Below, piece by piece: positions 11,247-19,447 of a stretch of DNA of 64,000 nt. The position numbers and the translations under genes were made by a program. Position 1 is the first letter of the stretch. Each line of letters opens with the position of its first letter. The notes under the pieces were generated by a model. That model saw nothing but the letters and a program-made list of their open reading frames with translations. It was not told the origin of the DNA and ran no database searches. Source of the stretch: Oscillospiraceae bacterium (GTDB lineage Bacteria > Bacillota > Clostridia > Oscillospirales > Oscillospiraceae); NCBI GenBank assembly GCA_015068035.1, contig SVLI01000003.1, positions 62,001 to 126,000 of the forward strand. The letters are read 5' to 3'.

Positions 11247-12471
11247 CGTTGTTGTGATTGGTGGCGGCGCCGCCGGAGCTTTTTGCGCTGCTCTGTTAGG
11301 AGAGCGGGGTACGCGGGTTATCTTGCTTGAACCGAACCGCGAGATCGGACGCAAACTCCGCATCACGGGGAAGGGCCGCTGCAACCTGACCAATAACTGC
11401 GATAAGAAAACTTTTCTTGAAAATATTCCGGTCAACGCGAAGTTTCTTCATTCGGCGCTGCAGGCCTTTAGCTCTGCCGATACGATGAACTGGTTTGAAA
11501 ATCGCGGTGTACCGCTTAAAACAGAGCGCGGAAAGCGCGTATTTCCCGTTTCCGATAATGCAAATGACATTGCAAATGCGCTGGAAAAAGAGCTTAACAG
11601 ATTTGGCGTTGCGGTGATACACAGCCGCGCAAAACGGATTTTGACGGACGAAAACGGCGTTTGCGGCGTGGAAACGCCCGAGGAAAGCATTTCTTGCTGC
11701 GCAGTTGTGCTTGCAACCGGTGGAAAAAGCTATCCCGGAACCGGATCGACCGGTGACGGTTTCTATTTTGCTCGCGAGTTGGGACATAATGTCACCAAAA
11801 TTCAGCCTTCACTCGTGCCGCTGACGGTGCCTGGTGAAGTATGTCCTGAACTTATGGGGCTCTCCCTTCGCAACGTTGAGCTGACGGTGCGAGAGAATGG
11901 GAAAAAGATATTCTCCGAGCTTGGTGAGCTTTTGTTTACGCATTTTGGTGTGTCCGGACCGCTGGTTTTGTCAGCGTCTTCCCATATGCGGGATGTTGCA
12001 CAGAGGGAATATACGCTGCATATCGATCTCAAGCCAGCGCTGGACGAAGCTGCGCTTGATAAACGCATTCAGGCAGATTTTGTCAAGTACCGCAACAGTG
12101 ATTTCATCAATGCCTTGGGCGATCTGCTGCCCAAAAAGCTGATTCCAGTAGTTGTACGCCTGAGCGGGATCGACCCGAGAACGAAAGTGCATTCCGTCTC
12201 TAAACAACAACGACATGCGCTACTTCGTCTTCTTAAGGATTTTACACTTCCTGTTGACGGAACAAGGCCGATCGCAGAAGCAATTGTCAGTTCCGGCGGC
12301 GTAGACGTGCGGGAAGTTTCGCCAAAGACGATGGAGTCAAAAAAGATCAAGGGACTCTATTTCGTCGGCGAGATTTTGGATGTGGACGGCTATACGGGAG
12401 GCTTTAACCTCCAAATCGCATGGTCAACGGCATTCTGCGCCGCAAGGGCGATTTCTGAAAACAACGAATGA
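11227..12471 (+). CDS. HI0933-type NAD(P)/FAD-dependent oxidoreductase
   Basis: A 414-residue flavoprotein with the Rossmann motif VVVIGGGAAGAFCAALLGE at the N-terminus, the family signature GRKLRITGKGRCNLTN near residue 40 and a C-terminal FAD-closing GLYFVGEILDVDGYTGGFN segment. It belongs to the BaiN/HI0933 family, whose characterised members reduce varied organic substrates; the substrate here is unknown. ATG 11227 lies inside the end of the RpiR gene, with GGAGTG 12 nt ahead. The nearby upstream in-frame ATGs lack a ribosome binding site. Confidence 0.88.
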   Translation: MKHSTTDVVVIGGGAAGAFCAALLGERGTRVILLEPNREIGRKLRITGKGRCNLTNNCDKKTFLENIPVNAKFLHSALQAFSSADTMNWFENRGVPLKTERGKRVFPVSDNANDIANALEKELNRFGVAVIHSRAKRILTDENGVCGVETPEESISCCAVVLATGGKSYPGTGSTGDGFYFARELGHNVTKIQPSLVPLTVPGEVCPELMGLSLRNVELTVRENGKKIFSELGELLFTHFGVSGPLVLSASSHMRDVAQREYTLHIDLKPALDEAALDKRIQADFVKYRNSDFINALGDLLPKKLIPVVVRLSGIDPRTKVHSVSKQQRHALLRLLKDFTLPVDGTRPIAEAIVSSGGVDVREVSPKTMESKKIKGLYFVGEILDVDGYTGGFNLQIAWSTAFCAARAISENNE

Positions 12472-12509
12472 CAGTTTTGATGCCTGTCATTCAAAAAGGA
12501 GAATAAGGT

Positions 12510-13193
12510 ATGGACAATCGACTCGTATCCATCGCAATTGACGGTCCCTCCGGAGCAGGAAAAAGCACGCTTTCCCGTGCCGTTGCGGAGAAACTTGGAA
12601 TTCTCTATGTAGATACCGGCGCGATCTATCGTACGGTTGGCCTTGCTGCCCTGCGCGCAGGTGTCGGCTCCAAGGATGCAGAGGGTGTGGTCGCGCTGCT
12701 GCCGGGTCTGGACATCCAGTTCCGCCATGATGAAAACGGAAAACAGTGCATGTATCTGCAGGATGAGAACGTCTCCGAGGAGATCCGCCTTCCCGAGGTT
12801 TCGATCTATGCCTCGGACGTTTCGGCAATTCCTGCCGTCCGCAGTTTTCTTATGGAGATGCAGCGCAAGGCCGCGCGGGAAAACAGCGTCATTATGGATG
12901 GCAGAGATATTGGAACGGTTGTGCTGCCGGATGCCGGACTGAAGATCTTTTTGACGGCAAAGCCCGAGGAACGCGCGCGGCGCAGACTGCTTGAGCTTGA
13001 GGCCAAGGGCGTGGAGACAAGCTTTGAGGACGTGCTGCGGGACATACAGTATCGTGACAAGAACGACTCCAGCCGCGCGACGGCGCCGCTGCGTCCGGCT
13101 GAGGATTCCGTGCTTTTGGACACGACCGAAATCTCTTTTGATGCAAGTCTGCAGTGCATTCTTGATTTGATTAAGGAGAGGTTCGGTCTGTGA
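12510..13193 (+). CDS. cmk: cytidylate kinase
   Basis: A 227-residue nucleoside monophosphate kinase that phosphorylates CMP and dCMP. The P-loop [20 protein letters not shown] and the CMP-binding YVDTGAIYRTVGLA follow the start; the MDGRDIGTVVLPDA and QYRDKNDSSRATAPL segments are diagnostic for Cmk. A strong AAAAGGAGAATAAGGT precedes the ATG. It overlaps plsC by 4 nt, giving the cmk-plsC-ispH-rpsA order common in clostridia. Confidence 0.97.
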   Translation: MDNRLVSIAIDGPSGAGKSTLSRAVAEKLGILYVDTGAIYRTVGLAALRAGVGSKDAEGVVALLPGLDIQFRHDENGKQCMYLQDENVSEEIRLPEVSIYASDVSAIPAVRSFLMEMQRKAARENSVIMDGRDIGTVVLPDAGLKIFLTAKPEERARRRLLELEAKGVETSFEDVLRDIQYRDKNDSSRATAPLRPAEDSVLLDTTEISFDASLQCILDLIKERFGL

Positions 13194-13771
13194 ACAGATG
13201 CTATCTTTTCATTTACAGCCTTCTGCTGCCGTTTTTGAAACTCTTTTATCCACGGCGTCAGAAGGATCGTCCGCCATTGCCTGAGGGGGCGGCGATCATC
13301 TGCGCCAACCATTCCAATCTGGTTGACCCGCTGCTGATGGCCATAACATTCGGCAAGAAGCATCATCTGCGGTTTATGGCGAAAATCGAGTTGTCCCGCA
13401 TTCCGCTGATCGGCAGGCTTTTGCGGAAAGCCGGCGTTTACTTTGTGAATCGCGGAACGAATGACTTGAATGCGGTTAAGACTTCGCTGTCTCTGCTGAA
13501 AAAAGGGGAGAAGATCTGCATTTTCCCCGAGGGCACGCGTGTACATGCTGATGAGAGCGTGGATGCCAAGAACGGCGCTGTGCGCTTTGCAATGCGAACC
13601 GGCGTTCCGATTGTTCCGGTATTCATCACAAGAGACAAAAAGCTTTTCAAAAAAATCGATCTTGTGGTAGGCGAGCCCTATACCGTACCCAAGGACGGGA
13701 ATATGCAGGAACTGACTGAGGATTTGATGCGCAAAATCCACGCGCTCGAGCCTGTGGGTGAGAAGCTATGA
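13190..13771 (+). CDS. plsC: 1-acyl-sn-glycerol-3-phosphate acyltransferase (PlsC)
   Basis: A 193-residue membrane-associated acyltransferase making phosphatidic acid from lysophosphatidic acid. The catalytic block NHSNLVDPLL (HX4D) is near residue 40 and the substrate block FPEGTR near 110. The N-terminal helix is hydrophobic. It begins with GTG overlapping the cmk stop (GTGA), with AAGGAGAGG upstream, and overlaps ispH by 4 nt at its end. Confidence 0.95.
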   Translation: MNRCYLFIYSLLLPFLKLFYPRRQKDRPPLPEGAAIICANHSNLVDPLLMAITFGKKHHLRFMAKIELSRIPLIGRLLRKAGVYFVNRGTNDLNAVKTSLSLLKKGEKICIFPEGTRVHADESVDAKNGAVRFAMRTGVPIVPVFITRDKKLFKKIDLVVGEPYTVPKDGNMQELTEDLMRKIHALEPVGEKL

Positions 13772-15858
13772 AGACTTTGAAGGTTGCGCAGAGCGCCGGC
13801 TTTTGCGGCGGTGTTGCCCGCGCGTTGAAACTTGCGGAAGAAGCACTTGCGCAGCATGGCGAATGCTGGTCGCTTGGACAGATCATTCACAATGATGACG
13901 TGGTGCAGCGGCTGGAATCCAAAGGTCTGCACACTGCAAAACATCCGGAGGTGATTCCGGATGGCGCGGTTGCAATTATCCGTTCCCACGGAGAGGCGCG
14001 CGAGGTGACTGAGAGCCTTGCGTTGCGTGGCGTGAAAGTGTTGGACGCAACCTGCCCGAACGTCCGCCACATTCAGAATCTTGTCTCCGATGCGGAGAAA
14101 AAGGGGAGAAAGGTTCTTGTTGTTGGGGACGCAACACACCCGGAAGTCATTGGAATTTGCGGCTGGTGTGACGATGCCTCTGTGGTTGGAGACGAGTTAG
14201 AACTCACAAAATGGCTCGATGAAGAGCCTTCACGGAGGGAAATTCCGCTGACATTGGTCTTTCAAACGACTTTGCAGCGGAAAATTCAAAGAAATTGCGA
14301 GTTTTTTTCAAAAAAACTGTGTACAAATGCTGAGGTATTTGATACAATATGCTGCACGACGTCGATTCGACAAGAGGAAGCGGCCACTTTGGCTTCGTCA
14401 AGTGACGCAATGGTCGTGATCGGCTCGCCGCAAAGCGCAAACAGCAGACATTTAGCTGAGATCTGCCGTGCGCATTGCAGCAATGTTCAGTTCATAGCAA
14501 ATGCATCTGAATTGGACGTACAAGCTCTGAAAGGAGCAGATACCGTTGGTATCACCGCGGGCGCTTCTGCGCCGGCGTGGATAATAAAGGAGGTTAAACA
14601 AAAAATGTGTGACGAGATCAGAAACGAAACGATCGAACAGCCGGAGACTGTCGCCGAGCTGGAAGAAAAAATCGAGGCCGAAAAGAGCTTTGACGAACTG
14701 CTTGAAGAATCCATCAAGACGATATATAACGGACAGACGGTCAGCGGCTTCGTGGCAGGAATTACTGCAACCGAGGTTACGATTGACCTGGGAACCAAGC
14801 ATTCCGGCTACATTCCTGTGAGCGAGTTCACGGAGAACACGAATGCGAAGATTGATGACATCATCCATGTCGGCGATCCGATCGAGGCCGTCGTGGTTCG
14901 CGTCAATGACGTGGAAGGCACTGCGATGCTCTCCAAGAAGCGTCTGGACGCTGTCCGCTACTGGGCTGATATTGAGGCTGCCTATGAAAACGGCACTATC
15001 GTTGAGGGCACTGTTACCGAAGAGAACAAGGGCGGCGTTGTTGTTTCCGTCAACGGTATCCGCGTGTTCGTGCCCGCTTCTCAGAGCGGTGTTGCCAGAG
15101 AGATGCCCCTGACCGATCTGGTCGGACAGACTGTCCGCCTGAAGATCACGGAGGTTTCCGGCCGCCGTCGTATCGTTGGCTCCATCCGTGCCGCTTCCCG
15201 CGAGGAGCGTCATGCGCTGTCTGAGAAGATCTGGGGCGAGATCGAGGTCGGCAAGCACTACAATGGTGTTGTCAAGTCCATGACCAGCTACGGCGCTTTT
15301 GTTGACATCGGCGGTGTGGACGGTATGGTTCACGTTTCCGAGCTGAGCTGGAGCAAGATCAACAAGCCTGCGGACGTCGTTTCCGTCGGTGATGAGCTGG
15401 ATGTCTATGTTATCGGCTTCGATAAGGAGAAGCGCAAGATCTCCCTGGGCTACAAGGATCCCAACGCGAATCCCTGGGCTATGTTCACTGAGAAGTGCGA
15501 AGTCGGCAGCGTTGTGAACGTCAAGATTGTCAAGCTGATGCCCTTCGGTGCTTTTGCCGAGATCATGCCCGGCGTTGATGGCCTGATCCACATTTCTCAG
15601 ATCGCCAACCGCCGCATCGGTAAGCCTGAAGATGAGCTCACCGTTGGTCAGAATGTTGATGTCAAGATCACCAACATCGACAACGAGAAGCAGAAGGTCA
15701 GCCTGTCCATCCGCGCTCTCGGCGAAGCTGAGCCCAGCGTGAAGTATGACGATGAGTCTGACGCGGATGACGTTGCTCCCGAAGAGGACGCCCTCGTTTA
15801 TGAGGTTTCTTCCAGCGGCGAAGCAACCGGCATCGCACCTGAGGAAGCTGCAGAATAA
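13768..15858 (+). CDS. ispH: bifunctional IspH (HMBPP reductase) / ribosomal protein S1-like fusion
   Basis: A 696-residue fusion. Residues 1-279 are IspH, the 4Fe-4S enzyme of the last MEP-pathway step, with cluster cysteines in AGFCGG, DATCPN and FDTICCTTSIRQEE. Residues from about 300 form four S1 RNA-binding domains (for example SMTSYGAFVDIGGVDGMVHV and MPFGAFAEIMPGVDGLIHIS), like short clostridial ribosomal protein S1. Such fusions are known in Clostridia. At the junction there is AAAGGAGG followed 10 nt later by an in-frame ATG (14605), which could give a free 417-residue S1. Codon use in the S1 part looks more translation-optimised. A terminator follows. Confidence 0.95.
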   Translation: MKTLKVAQSAGFCGGVARALKLAEEALAQHGECWSLGQIIHNDDVVQRLESKGLHTAKHPEVIPDGAVAIIRSHGEAREVTESLALRGVKVLDATCPNVRHIQNLVSDAEKKGRKVLVVGDATHPEVIGICGWCDDASVVGDELELTKWLDEEPSRREIPLTLVFQTTLQRKIQRNCEFFSKKLCTNAEVFDTICCTTSIRQEEAATLASSSDAMVVIGSPQSANSRHLAEICRAHCSNVQFIANASELDVQALKGADTVGITAGASAPAWIIKEVKQKMCDEIRNETIEQPETVAELEEKIEAEKSFDELLEESIKTIYNGQTVSGFVAGITATEVTIDLGTKHSGYIPVSEFTENTNAKIDDIIHVGDPIEAVVVRVNDVEGTAMLSKKRLDAVRYWADIEAAYENGTIVEGTVTEENKGGVVVSVNGIRVFVPASQSGVAREMPLTDLVGQTVRLKITEVSGRRRIVGSIRAASREERHALSEKIWGEIEVGKHYNGVVKSMTSYGAFVDIGGVDGMVHVSELSWSKINKPADVVSVGDELDVYVIGFDKEKRKISLGYKDPNANPWAMFTEKCEVGSVVNVKIVKLMPFGAFAEIMPGVDGLIHISQIANRRIGKPEDELTVGQNVDVKITNIDNEKQKVSLSIRALGEAEPSVKYDDESDADDVAPEEDALVYEVSSSGEATGIAPEEAAE
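14320..14348 (+). promoter_or_regulatory. candidate internal promoter upstream of the S1 part
   Basis: TGTACA-17-TACAAT lies inside the ispH portion, about 257 nt before the internal ATG. The local sequence is unusually AT-rich. The -35 is weak, so this is tentative. Confidence 0.3.
14587..14607 (+). promoter_or_regulatory. rpsA: internal ribosome binding site and start at the IspH/S1 junction
   Basis: AAAGGAGG (14587-14594), a 10-nt spacer and ATG (14605-14607) in frame with the S1 domains. This is as good a translation start as any in the window and sits between the two domains. Confidence 0.6.
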
Positions 15859-15878
15859 GTTCCAAAAATAATATGAAC

Positions 15879-15927
15879 AAAACAGCATTTTCGTCAGCAT
15901 AATGGCGAAAATGCTGTTTTCTTTTTT
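15879..15927 (+). terminator. rho-independent terminator after ispH-rpsA
   Basis: Fifteen perfectly paired bases (AAAACAGCATTTTCG with its complement) flank a 12-nt loop, followed by a CTTTTTTTCT tract. Confidence 0.9.
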
Positions 15928-15935
15928 TCTTTTCC

Positions 15936-15964
15936 TTGCAAAAAAATGAATTAATGTGTATAAT
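15936..15964 (+). promoter_or_regulatory. sigma-A promoter of carD-ispD-ispF
   Basis: TTGCAA, a 17-nt spacer and a perfect TATAAT, directly after the terminator and about 68 nt before the carD start. Confidence 0.8.
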
Positions 15965-16031
15965 AACTATTGAGGATGAACATGTCAATGCTTAAATCAT
16001 TTTGAGGATTTTTTATTCGGAGGCGGGAGAG

Positions 16032-16538
16032 TTGTTCCAAATTGGCGATCGGATTGCGCATCCTATGCATGGGGCGGGCGTGATCTCGGGGATCGAAAAT
16101 CGAAAGATCAACGGAGTGGCGCGGGATTATTATTTACTGAGTCTGCCTGTGAACGGAATGCAGGTTATGATTCCGGTTGACTCCTGTGAAGCGATCGGTG
16201 TTCGGGACATTGTTGGAGAGATTGATGCAGACAGAATCATTGCATCCATCTCTTCCATTGAGATCGTCGAGACGCAAAATTGGAATAAACGCTATCGCGA
16301 GAACATGCTCAAAATTAAGAGCGGTGACCTTTTGGATGTTTGCGGCGTAATCAAAAGTTTGATGTTGCGCGACAGAGAGCGCGGCCTGTCCACAGGTGAG
16401 CGTAAGATGCTGAATGTCGCAAAGCAAATTCTGATCTCTGAGCTTGCCCTGAGCAAGAATATGGAATGGGAAGCCATCAACGTGATGATAGAGGCTGCAG
16501 TTTATGCAACCGATCCCGAAGGCTGCACGGTCGAGTAG
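16032..16538 (+). CDS. CarD family transcriptional regulator
   Basis: A 168-residue protein starting MFQIGDRIAHPMHGAGVISG, the beta-rich CarD/CdnL RNA polymerase interaction domain, followed by an all-helical C-terminal domain with RDRERGLSTGERKMLNVAKQ that contacts promoter DNA. CarD-type proteins stabilise open complexes at many promoters. The start is TTG 16032: GGAGG lies 8 nt ahead and the resulting N-terminus matches the family. It is followed by ispD with a 27-nt gap. Confidence 0.92.
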   Translation: MFQIGDRIAHPMHGAGVISGIENRKINGVARDYYLLSLPVNGMQVMIPVDSCEAIGVRDIVGEIDADRIIASISSIEIVETQNWNKRYRENMLKIKSGDLLDVCGVIKSLMLRDRERGLSTGERKMLNVAKQILISELALSKNMEWEAINVMIEAAVYATDPEGCTVE

Positions 16539-16565
16539 TATCGTGCATTGAATCGAAGGAGTGCC

Positions 16566-17291
16566 ATGTCAAAACTGTCCGATTTTTTCAAACAGTTCAG
16601 AAGGCAGCATTTTTGTTCCGTTGTGGTCGTTGCGGCGGGTTCATCGACAAGAGCAGGAAAAGATAAGCTTTTCGCTCTGCTTAATGGAGTTCCTGTTATC
16701 GCGCACACGCTCAAGACTTTGGAAGATTCTGCTTGTGTTGATGAGATAATTCTTGTTACACGCGAGGATAAGATTGCGGAACTCGCCGAGCTTTGCGACA
16801 AGCATGATTTCCGCAAGGTAACAAAAGTCATCTGTGGAGGCAATACAAGGACGGCGTCTGCGTATATCGGTGTGATGGAAGTCAGCCGCAAAGCGGATTT
16901 GATCGCAATTCATGACGGGGCAAGGCCTTTTGTCACGCATGAGCTCATGGAACAGGCGATTCACAATGCCGTGCTCTATAACGCGGCTGCGCCCGCAATT
17001 CCGGCTAAAGATACCATACGTCGCGTCGAGCGTGACGGAACCGTTTCTGTTTTGCCGAGAGAGGAATTGCGGCTTGTGCAGACTCCGCAGATCTTTCAGG
17101 CTGAGCTCATTAAAGCGGCGCTTTCGATGGCAATTCAGAATAATGTACAGTATACGGATGACTGCGCAGCGGTCGAAGCGGTTGGCGGACGCATTAAGCT
17201 CTTCCCCGGCAGCGAAGAGAACATTAAAATCACGACGCCGGAGGACTTTGCGCTGGCAGAAGCAATTTTGAAATCGAGGCGTGCAGAATGA
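16566..17291 (+). CDS. ispD: 2-C-methyl-D-erythritol 4-phosphate cytidylyltransferase
   Basis: A 241-residue MEP-pathway enzyme that joins CTP to methylerythritol phosphate. The nucleotide-binding VVVVAAGSSTRAGKDKLF block follows an N-terminal extension of about 19 residues, and IHDGARPFV and the ELRLVQTPQIFQ region are diagnostic. ATG 16566 has GAAGGAG only 4 nt ahead, and TTG 16548 is an alternative without a ribosome binding site. It overlaps ispF by 4 nt, placing two sequential pathway steps in one operon; ispH is just upstream. Confidence 0.96.
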   Translation: MSKLSDFFKQFRRQHFCSVVVVAAGSSTRAGKDKLFALLNGVPVIAHTLKTLEDSACVDEIILVTREDKIAELAELCDKHDFRKVTKVICGGNTRTASAYIGVMEVSRKADLIAIHDGARPFVTHELMEQAIHNAVLYNAAAPAIPAKDTIRRVERDGTVSVLPREELRLVQTPQIFQAELIKAALSMAIQNNVQYTDDCAAVEAVGGRIKLFPGSEENIKITTPEDFALAEAILKSRRAE

Positions 17292-17770
17292 GAATTGGAC
17301 ATGGCTATGATGCACATCGGCTCGTCGAGGGCCGCGCGCTTGTTTTAGGCGGCGTGTTCGTGCCCCACGATCGTGGGTTGGACGGACACTCGGATGCCGA
17401 TGTTTTGCTGCACGCTGTGATGGATGCAATGCTTGGAGCTGCTGCGCTTGGCGATATCGGAAAGCAATTTCCCGATAACGATCCGGAGACTTTGGGCATC
17501 AGCAGCCTTGTCCTTCTGGATGAGACTGCACAGATCATTGCGGAGGCCGGCTTGCGTGTTCAGAATCTGGACTGCACGGTGATTGCGCAAAAGCCGAAGC
17601 TTGCACCTTATGTTCCGAGGATGAGAAAACAGATTGCTTCGGCGCTTGGAATTGACGTTTCGCGCGTAAGTGTTAAGGCGACAACGGAGGAACATCTTGG
17701 CTTTACCGGAAGGGAAGAGGGCATTTCCGCACATGCGGTTGTTCTGCTCGCTGAACCGGGTGACAGATAA
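17288..17770 (+). CDS. ispF: 2-C-methyl-D-erythritol 2,4-cyclodiphosphate synthase
   Basis: A 160-residue enzyme that cyclises CDP-methylerythritol phosphate with loss of CMP. Metal ligands are in GHGYDAHRLVEGR and GLDGHSDADVLLHA; ATTEEHLGFTGREEGI near the C-terminus completes the active site of the trimer. The length is exactly that of the family. The start overlaps the end of ispD (ATGA). A terminator follows at once. Confidence 0.97.
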   Translation: MRIGHGYDAHRLVEGRALVLGGVFVPHDRGLDGHSDADVLLHAVMDAMLGAAALGDIGKQFPDNDPETLGISSLVLLDETAQIIAEAGLRVQNLDCTVIAQKPKLAPYVPRMRKQIASALGIDVSRVSVKATTEEHLGFTGREEGISAHAVVLLAEPGDR

Positions 17771-17783
17771 AGAGAGATTCATT

Positions 17784-17821
17784 TTGGAAAGGGACTCTGA
17801 CGAAGAGCCCCTTTCCTTTTG
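17784..17821 (+). terminator. rho-independent terminator after ispF
   Basis: GGAAAGGG-CTCT pairs with AGAG-CCCTTTCC with one internal mismatch and a 5-nt loop, followed by TTTTG. Confidence 0.85.
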
Positions 17822-17848
17822 TCATATAGTACGGGCGCGGCATAGAAT
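17819..17848 (+). promoter_or_regulatory. candidate promoter of the DUF3343 gene
   Basis: TTGTCA-18-TAGAAT, starting within the T-tract of the preceding terminator and about 30 nt before the coding region. Confidence 0.45.
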
Positions 17849-17879
17849 GAGTCAAAGTTGAATTGGAGGGGTTGCTTCC

Positions 17880-18140
17880 ATGCTTCATTATTTGATTATG
17901 TGCCGCAGTTTGACTTATGCGCAGCGCGCAGTTCGCGCGCTGGCGCATGTTGGAATATCCGCATTCGTGATGAAAGCGCCGGCGTATGCAGTTTCAGGCG
18001 GTTGTGCCTATTGTGTAAGGATTCCTGAGAACCGGATGACAAATGCATTAGGCGCTTTGAAAAGCGCCGGTCTGCAGCCGGGGCGTGTTTTTATACAGAC
18101 AAATGATGGCCTGTACCGGGAGGCGCAGCCCAATGCATAA
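17880..18140 (+). CDS. DUF3343 domain protein, putative Se/S carrier-like
   Basis: An 86-residue protein with the DUF3343 pattern: a hydrophobic first strand, APAYAVSGGCAYCVRIP with a CxxC-like Cys-Ala-Tyr-Cys motif, and a C-terminal GRVFIQ segment. The family resembles TusA-type sulfur or selenium carriers and is often next to cysteine desulfurases. Here it overlaps a desulfurase gene by 8 nt, which supports a role in handing on persulfide or selenide. The role remains inference. GGAGGG lies 9 nt before the ATG. Confidence 0.85.
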   Translation: MLHYLIMCRSLTYAQRAVRALAHVGISAFVMKAPAYAVSGGCAYCVRIPENRMTNALGALKSAGLQPGRVFIQTNDGLYREAQPNA

Positions 18141-19278
18141 AAGCAGACGTGAGGGTATGATCTACCTGGATAGTGCAGCCACCAGCCTTCAAAAGCCTGC
18201 AGAGGTCGGCAAAGCGATGTTTCGTGCCGTACGGACAATGGCAAGCCCCGGACGTGGTGGACACGCTGCGGCTATGCGTGCAGCGGAAATGGCTTTTCGA
18301 TGCCGCAGCGAAATTGCAGAGCTGTTCAACATCGATAACCCCGAGCAGGTTGTGTTTACGATGAACGCAACACACGGGCTGAACATTGCAATTCATGATA
18401 TGGTTTCTCCCGGCGATCGTGTTGTTGTTTCCGGCTATGAGCACAATTCTGTGATACGCGCGCTGCATATGTGTGGAGCAAATATAGACGTTGCAGAATC
18501 GCCGTTATTTGAACCGGATGCAGCGGTGCAAATTTTTCGTGAAAAACTTACGGGAGCGAAAGCGGCGGTCGTCTGTCATGTTTCCAATGTCTTTGGTTAC
18601 ATTTTACCGATTGGGCAGATCGCAAAACTCTGCGAATGGGAAGGCGTTCCGCTTTTGATTGATGCATCGCAGTCCGCCGGATGTATTCCGATTGACTTTG
18701 GCGCTCTCGGCGCGGAATATATTGCGATGCCGGGCCATAAAGGTCTGCTTGGTCCGCAAGGTACAGGTGTTTTGCTTTGCCGAAATTTGCCAAGACCTTT
18801 GCTGGCCGGTGGAACGGGCAGCGAGAGCAAAAATATAGAAATGCCTGAATATCTCCCAGATCGTTTGGAGGCAGGAACGCACAATATCCCCGGCATTGCT
18901 GGGCTTTTTGAGGGCGTTCGTTGGGTAAGAAAGAAAACAGAGCGCAGTATACTTGCGCACGAGCAGGCGTTGTTAAATGATTTTGCTTCACGCTTGCAAA
19001 ATATAGAAGGCGCGGAGATGTTTCTTTCACCGGAAAGAGAACTGCAAACCGGTGTTTTGTCTTTTCGACTTCGAGAAATGGATTGTGAAACTCTGGCATC
19101 TGTCCTCGCAGAGAAACAAGTTGCTGTGCGCGCAGGGTATCATTGTGCGCCGATTGCACACAAAACAGCGGGCACGATCGAGCACGGAACTGTTCGCGTA
19201 AGCTTTTCGCCTTTCAATACGAGGTATGAAATTATTACGGTATTGGAACGCATGAAAATTTCTATGAAAAAAGCTTAA
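18133..19278 (+). CDS. aminotransferase class V family cysteine desulfurase
   Basis: A 381-residue PLP enzyme. MIYLDSAATSLQKP opens the fold, NATHGLNIAI binds PLP phosphate, IDASQSAGCIPIDF holds the ring-contacting Asp, and MPGHKGLLGPQG contains the Schiff-base Lys. The Cys in RAGYHCAPIAHKT is the persulfide Cys of SufS-like enzymes. It resembles the clostridial group (EF2568 type) linked with selenium and molybdenum enzymes. ATG 18133 has GGGAGG 9 nt upstream; a later in-frame ATG at 18157 has its ribosome binding site too close. It is translationally coupled to the DUF3343 gene. NifS at 57-58 kb is a distinct paralogue. Confidence 0.9.
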   Translation: MHKSRREGMIYLDSAATSLQKPAEVGKAMFRAVRTMASPGRGGHAAAMRAAEMAFRCRSEIAELFNIDNPEQVVFTMNATHGLNIAIHDMVSPGDRVVVSGYEHNSVIRALHMCGANIDVAESPLFEPDAAVQIFREKLTGAKAAVVCHVSNVFGYILPIGQIAKLCEWEGVPLLIDASQSAGCIPIDFGALGAEYIAMPGHKGLLGPQGTGVLLCRNLPRPLLAGGTGSESKNIEMPEYLPDRLEAGTHNIPGIAGLFEGVRWVRKKTERSILAHEQALLNDFASRLQNIEGAEMFLSPERELQTGVLSFRLREMDCETLASVLAEKQVAVRAGYHCAPIAHKTAGTIEHGTVRVSFSPFNTRYEIITVLERMKISMKKA

Positions 19279-19295
19279 AAAAAGACAATCTTTGT

Positions 19296-19324
19296 TTGCC
19301 ATTTTGCTGCAAATCCTGTATAAT
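19296..19324 (+). promoter_or_regulatory. sigma-A promoter of the cdaA superoperon
   Basis: TTGCCA, a 17-nt spacer and a perfect TATAAT. The start codon of cdaA is about 120 nt downstream, so the mRNA has a long leader containing small hairpins (for example GGCGAA-GG-TTCGCT). Confidence 0.8.
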
Positions 19325-19447
19325 ATCTTGAATGAGAATGTATGATGGTATTTTCCTGCAAAGGTGATACCAATTTGCGGCATTTTTTGCGTATTTTAAA
19401 TCCTGGGCGAAGGTTCGCTTGGGAAAACATACAGCGGAGAAACGTTT

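Noticed and set aside
14452-15900. 482-codon open frame on the minus strand
   Set aside because: Antisense to the S1 domains of ispH-rpsA, rich in Leu/Asp/Asn as expected from a mirrored coding strand.
19325-19447. Possible riboswitch in the cdaA leader
   Set aside because: The leader is about 120 nt and has small hairpins, but no known riboswitch core (including the cyclic di-AMP type) could be recognised.
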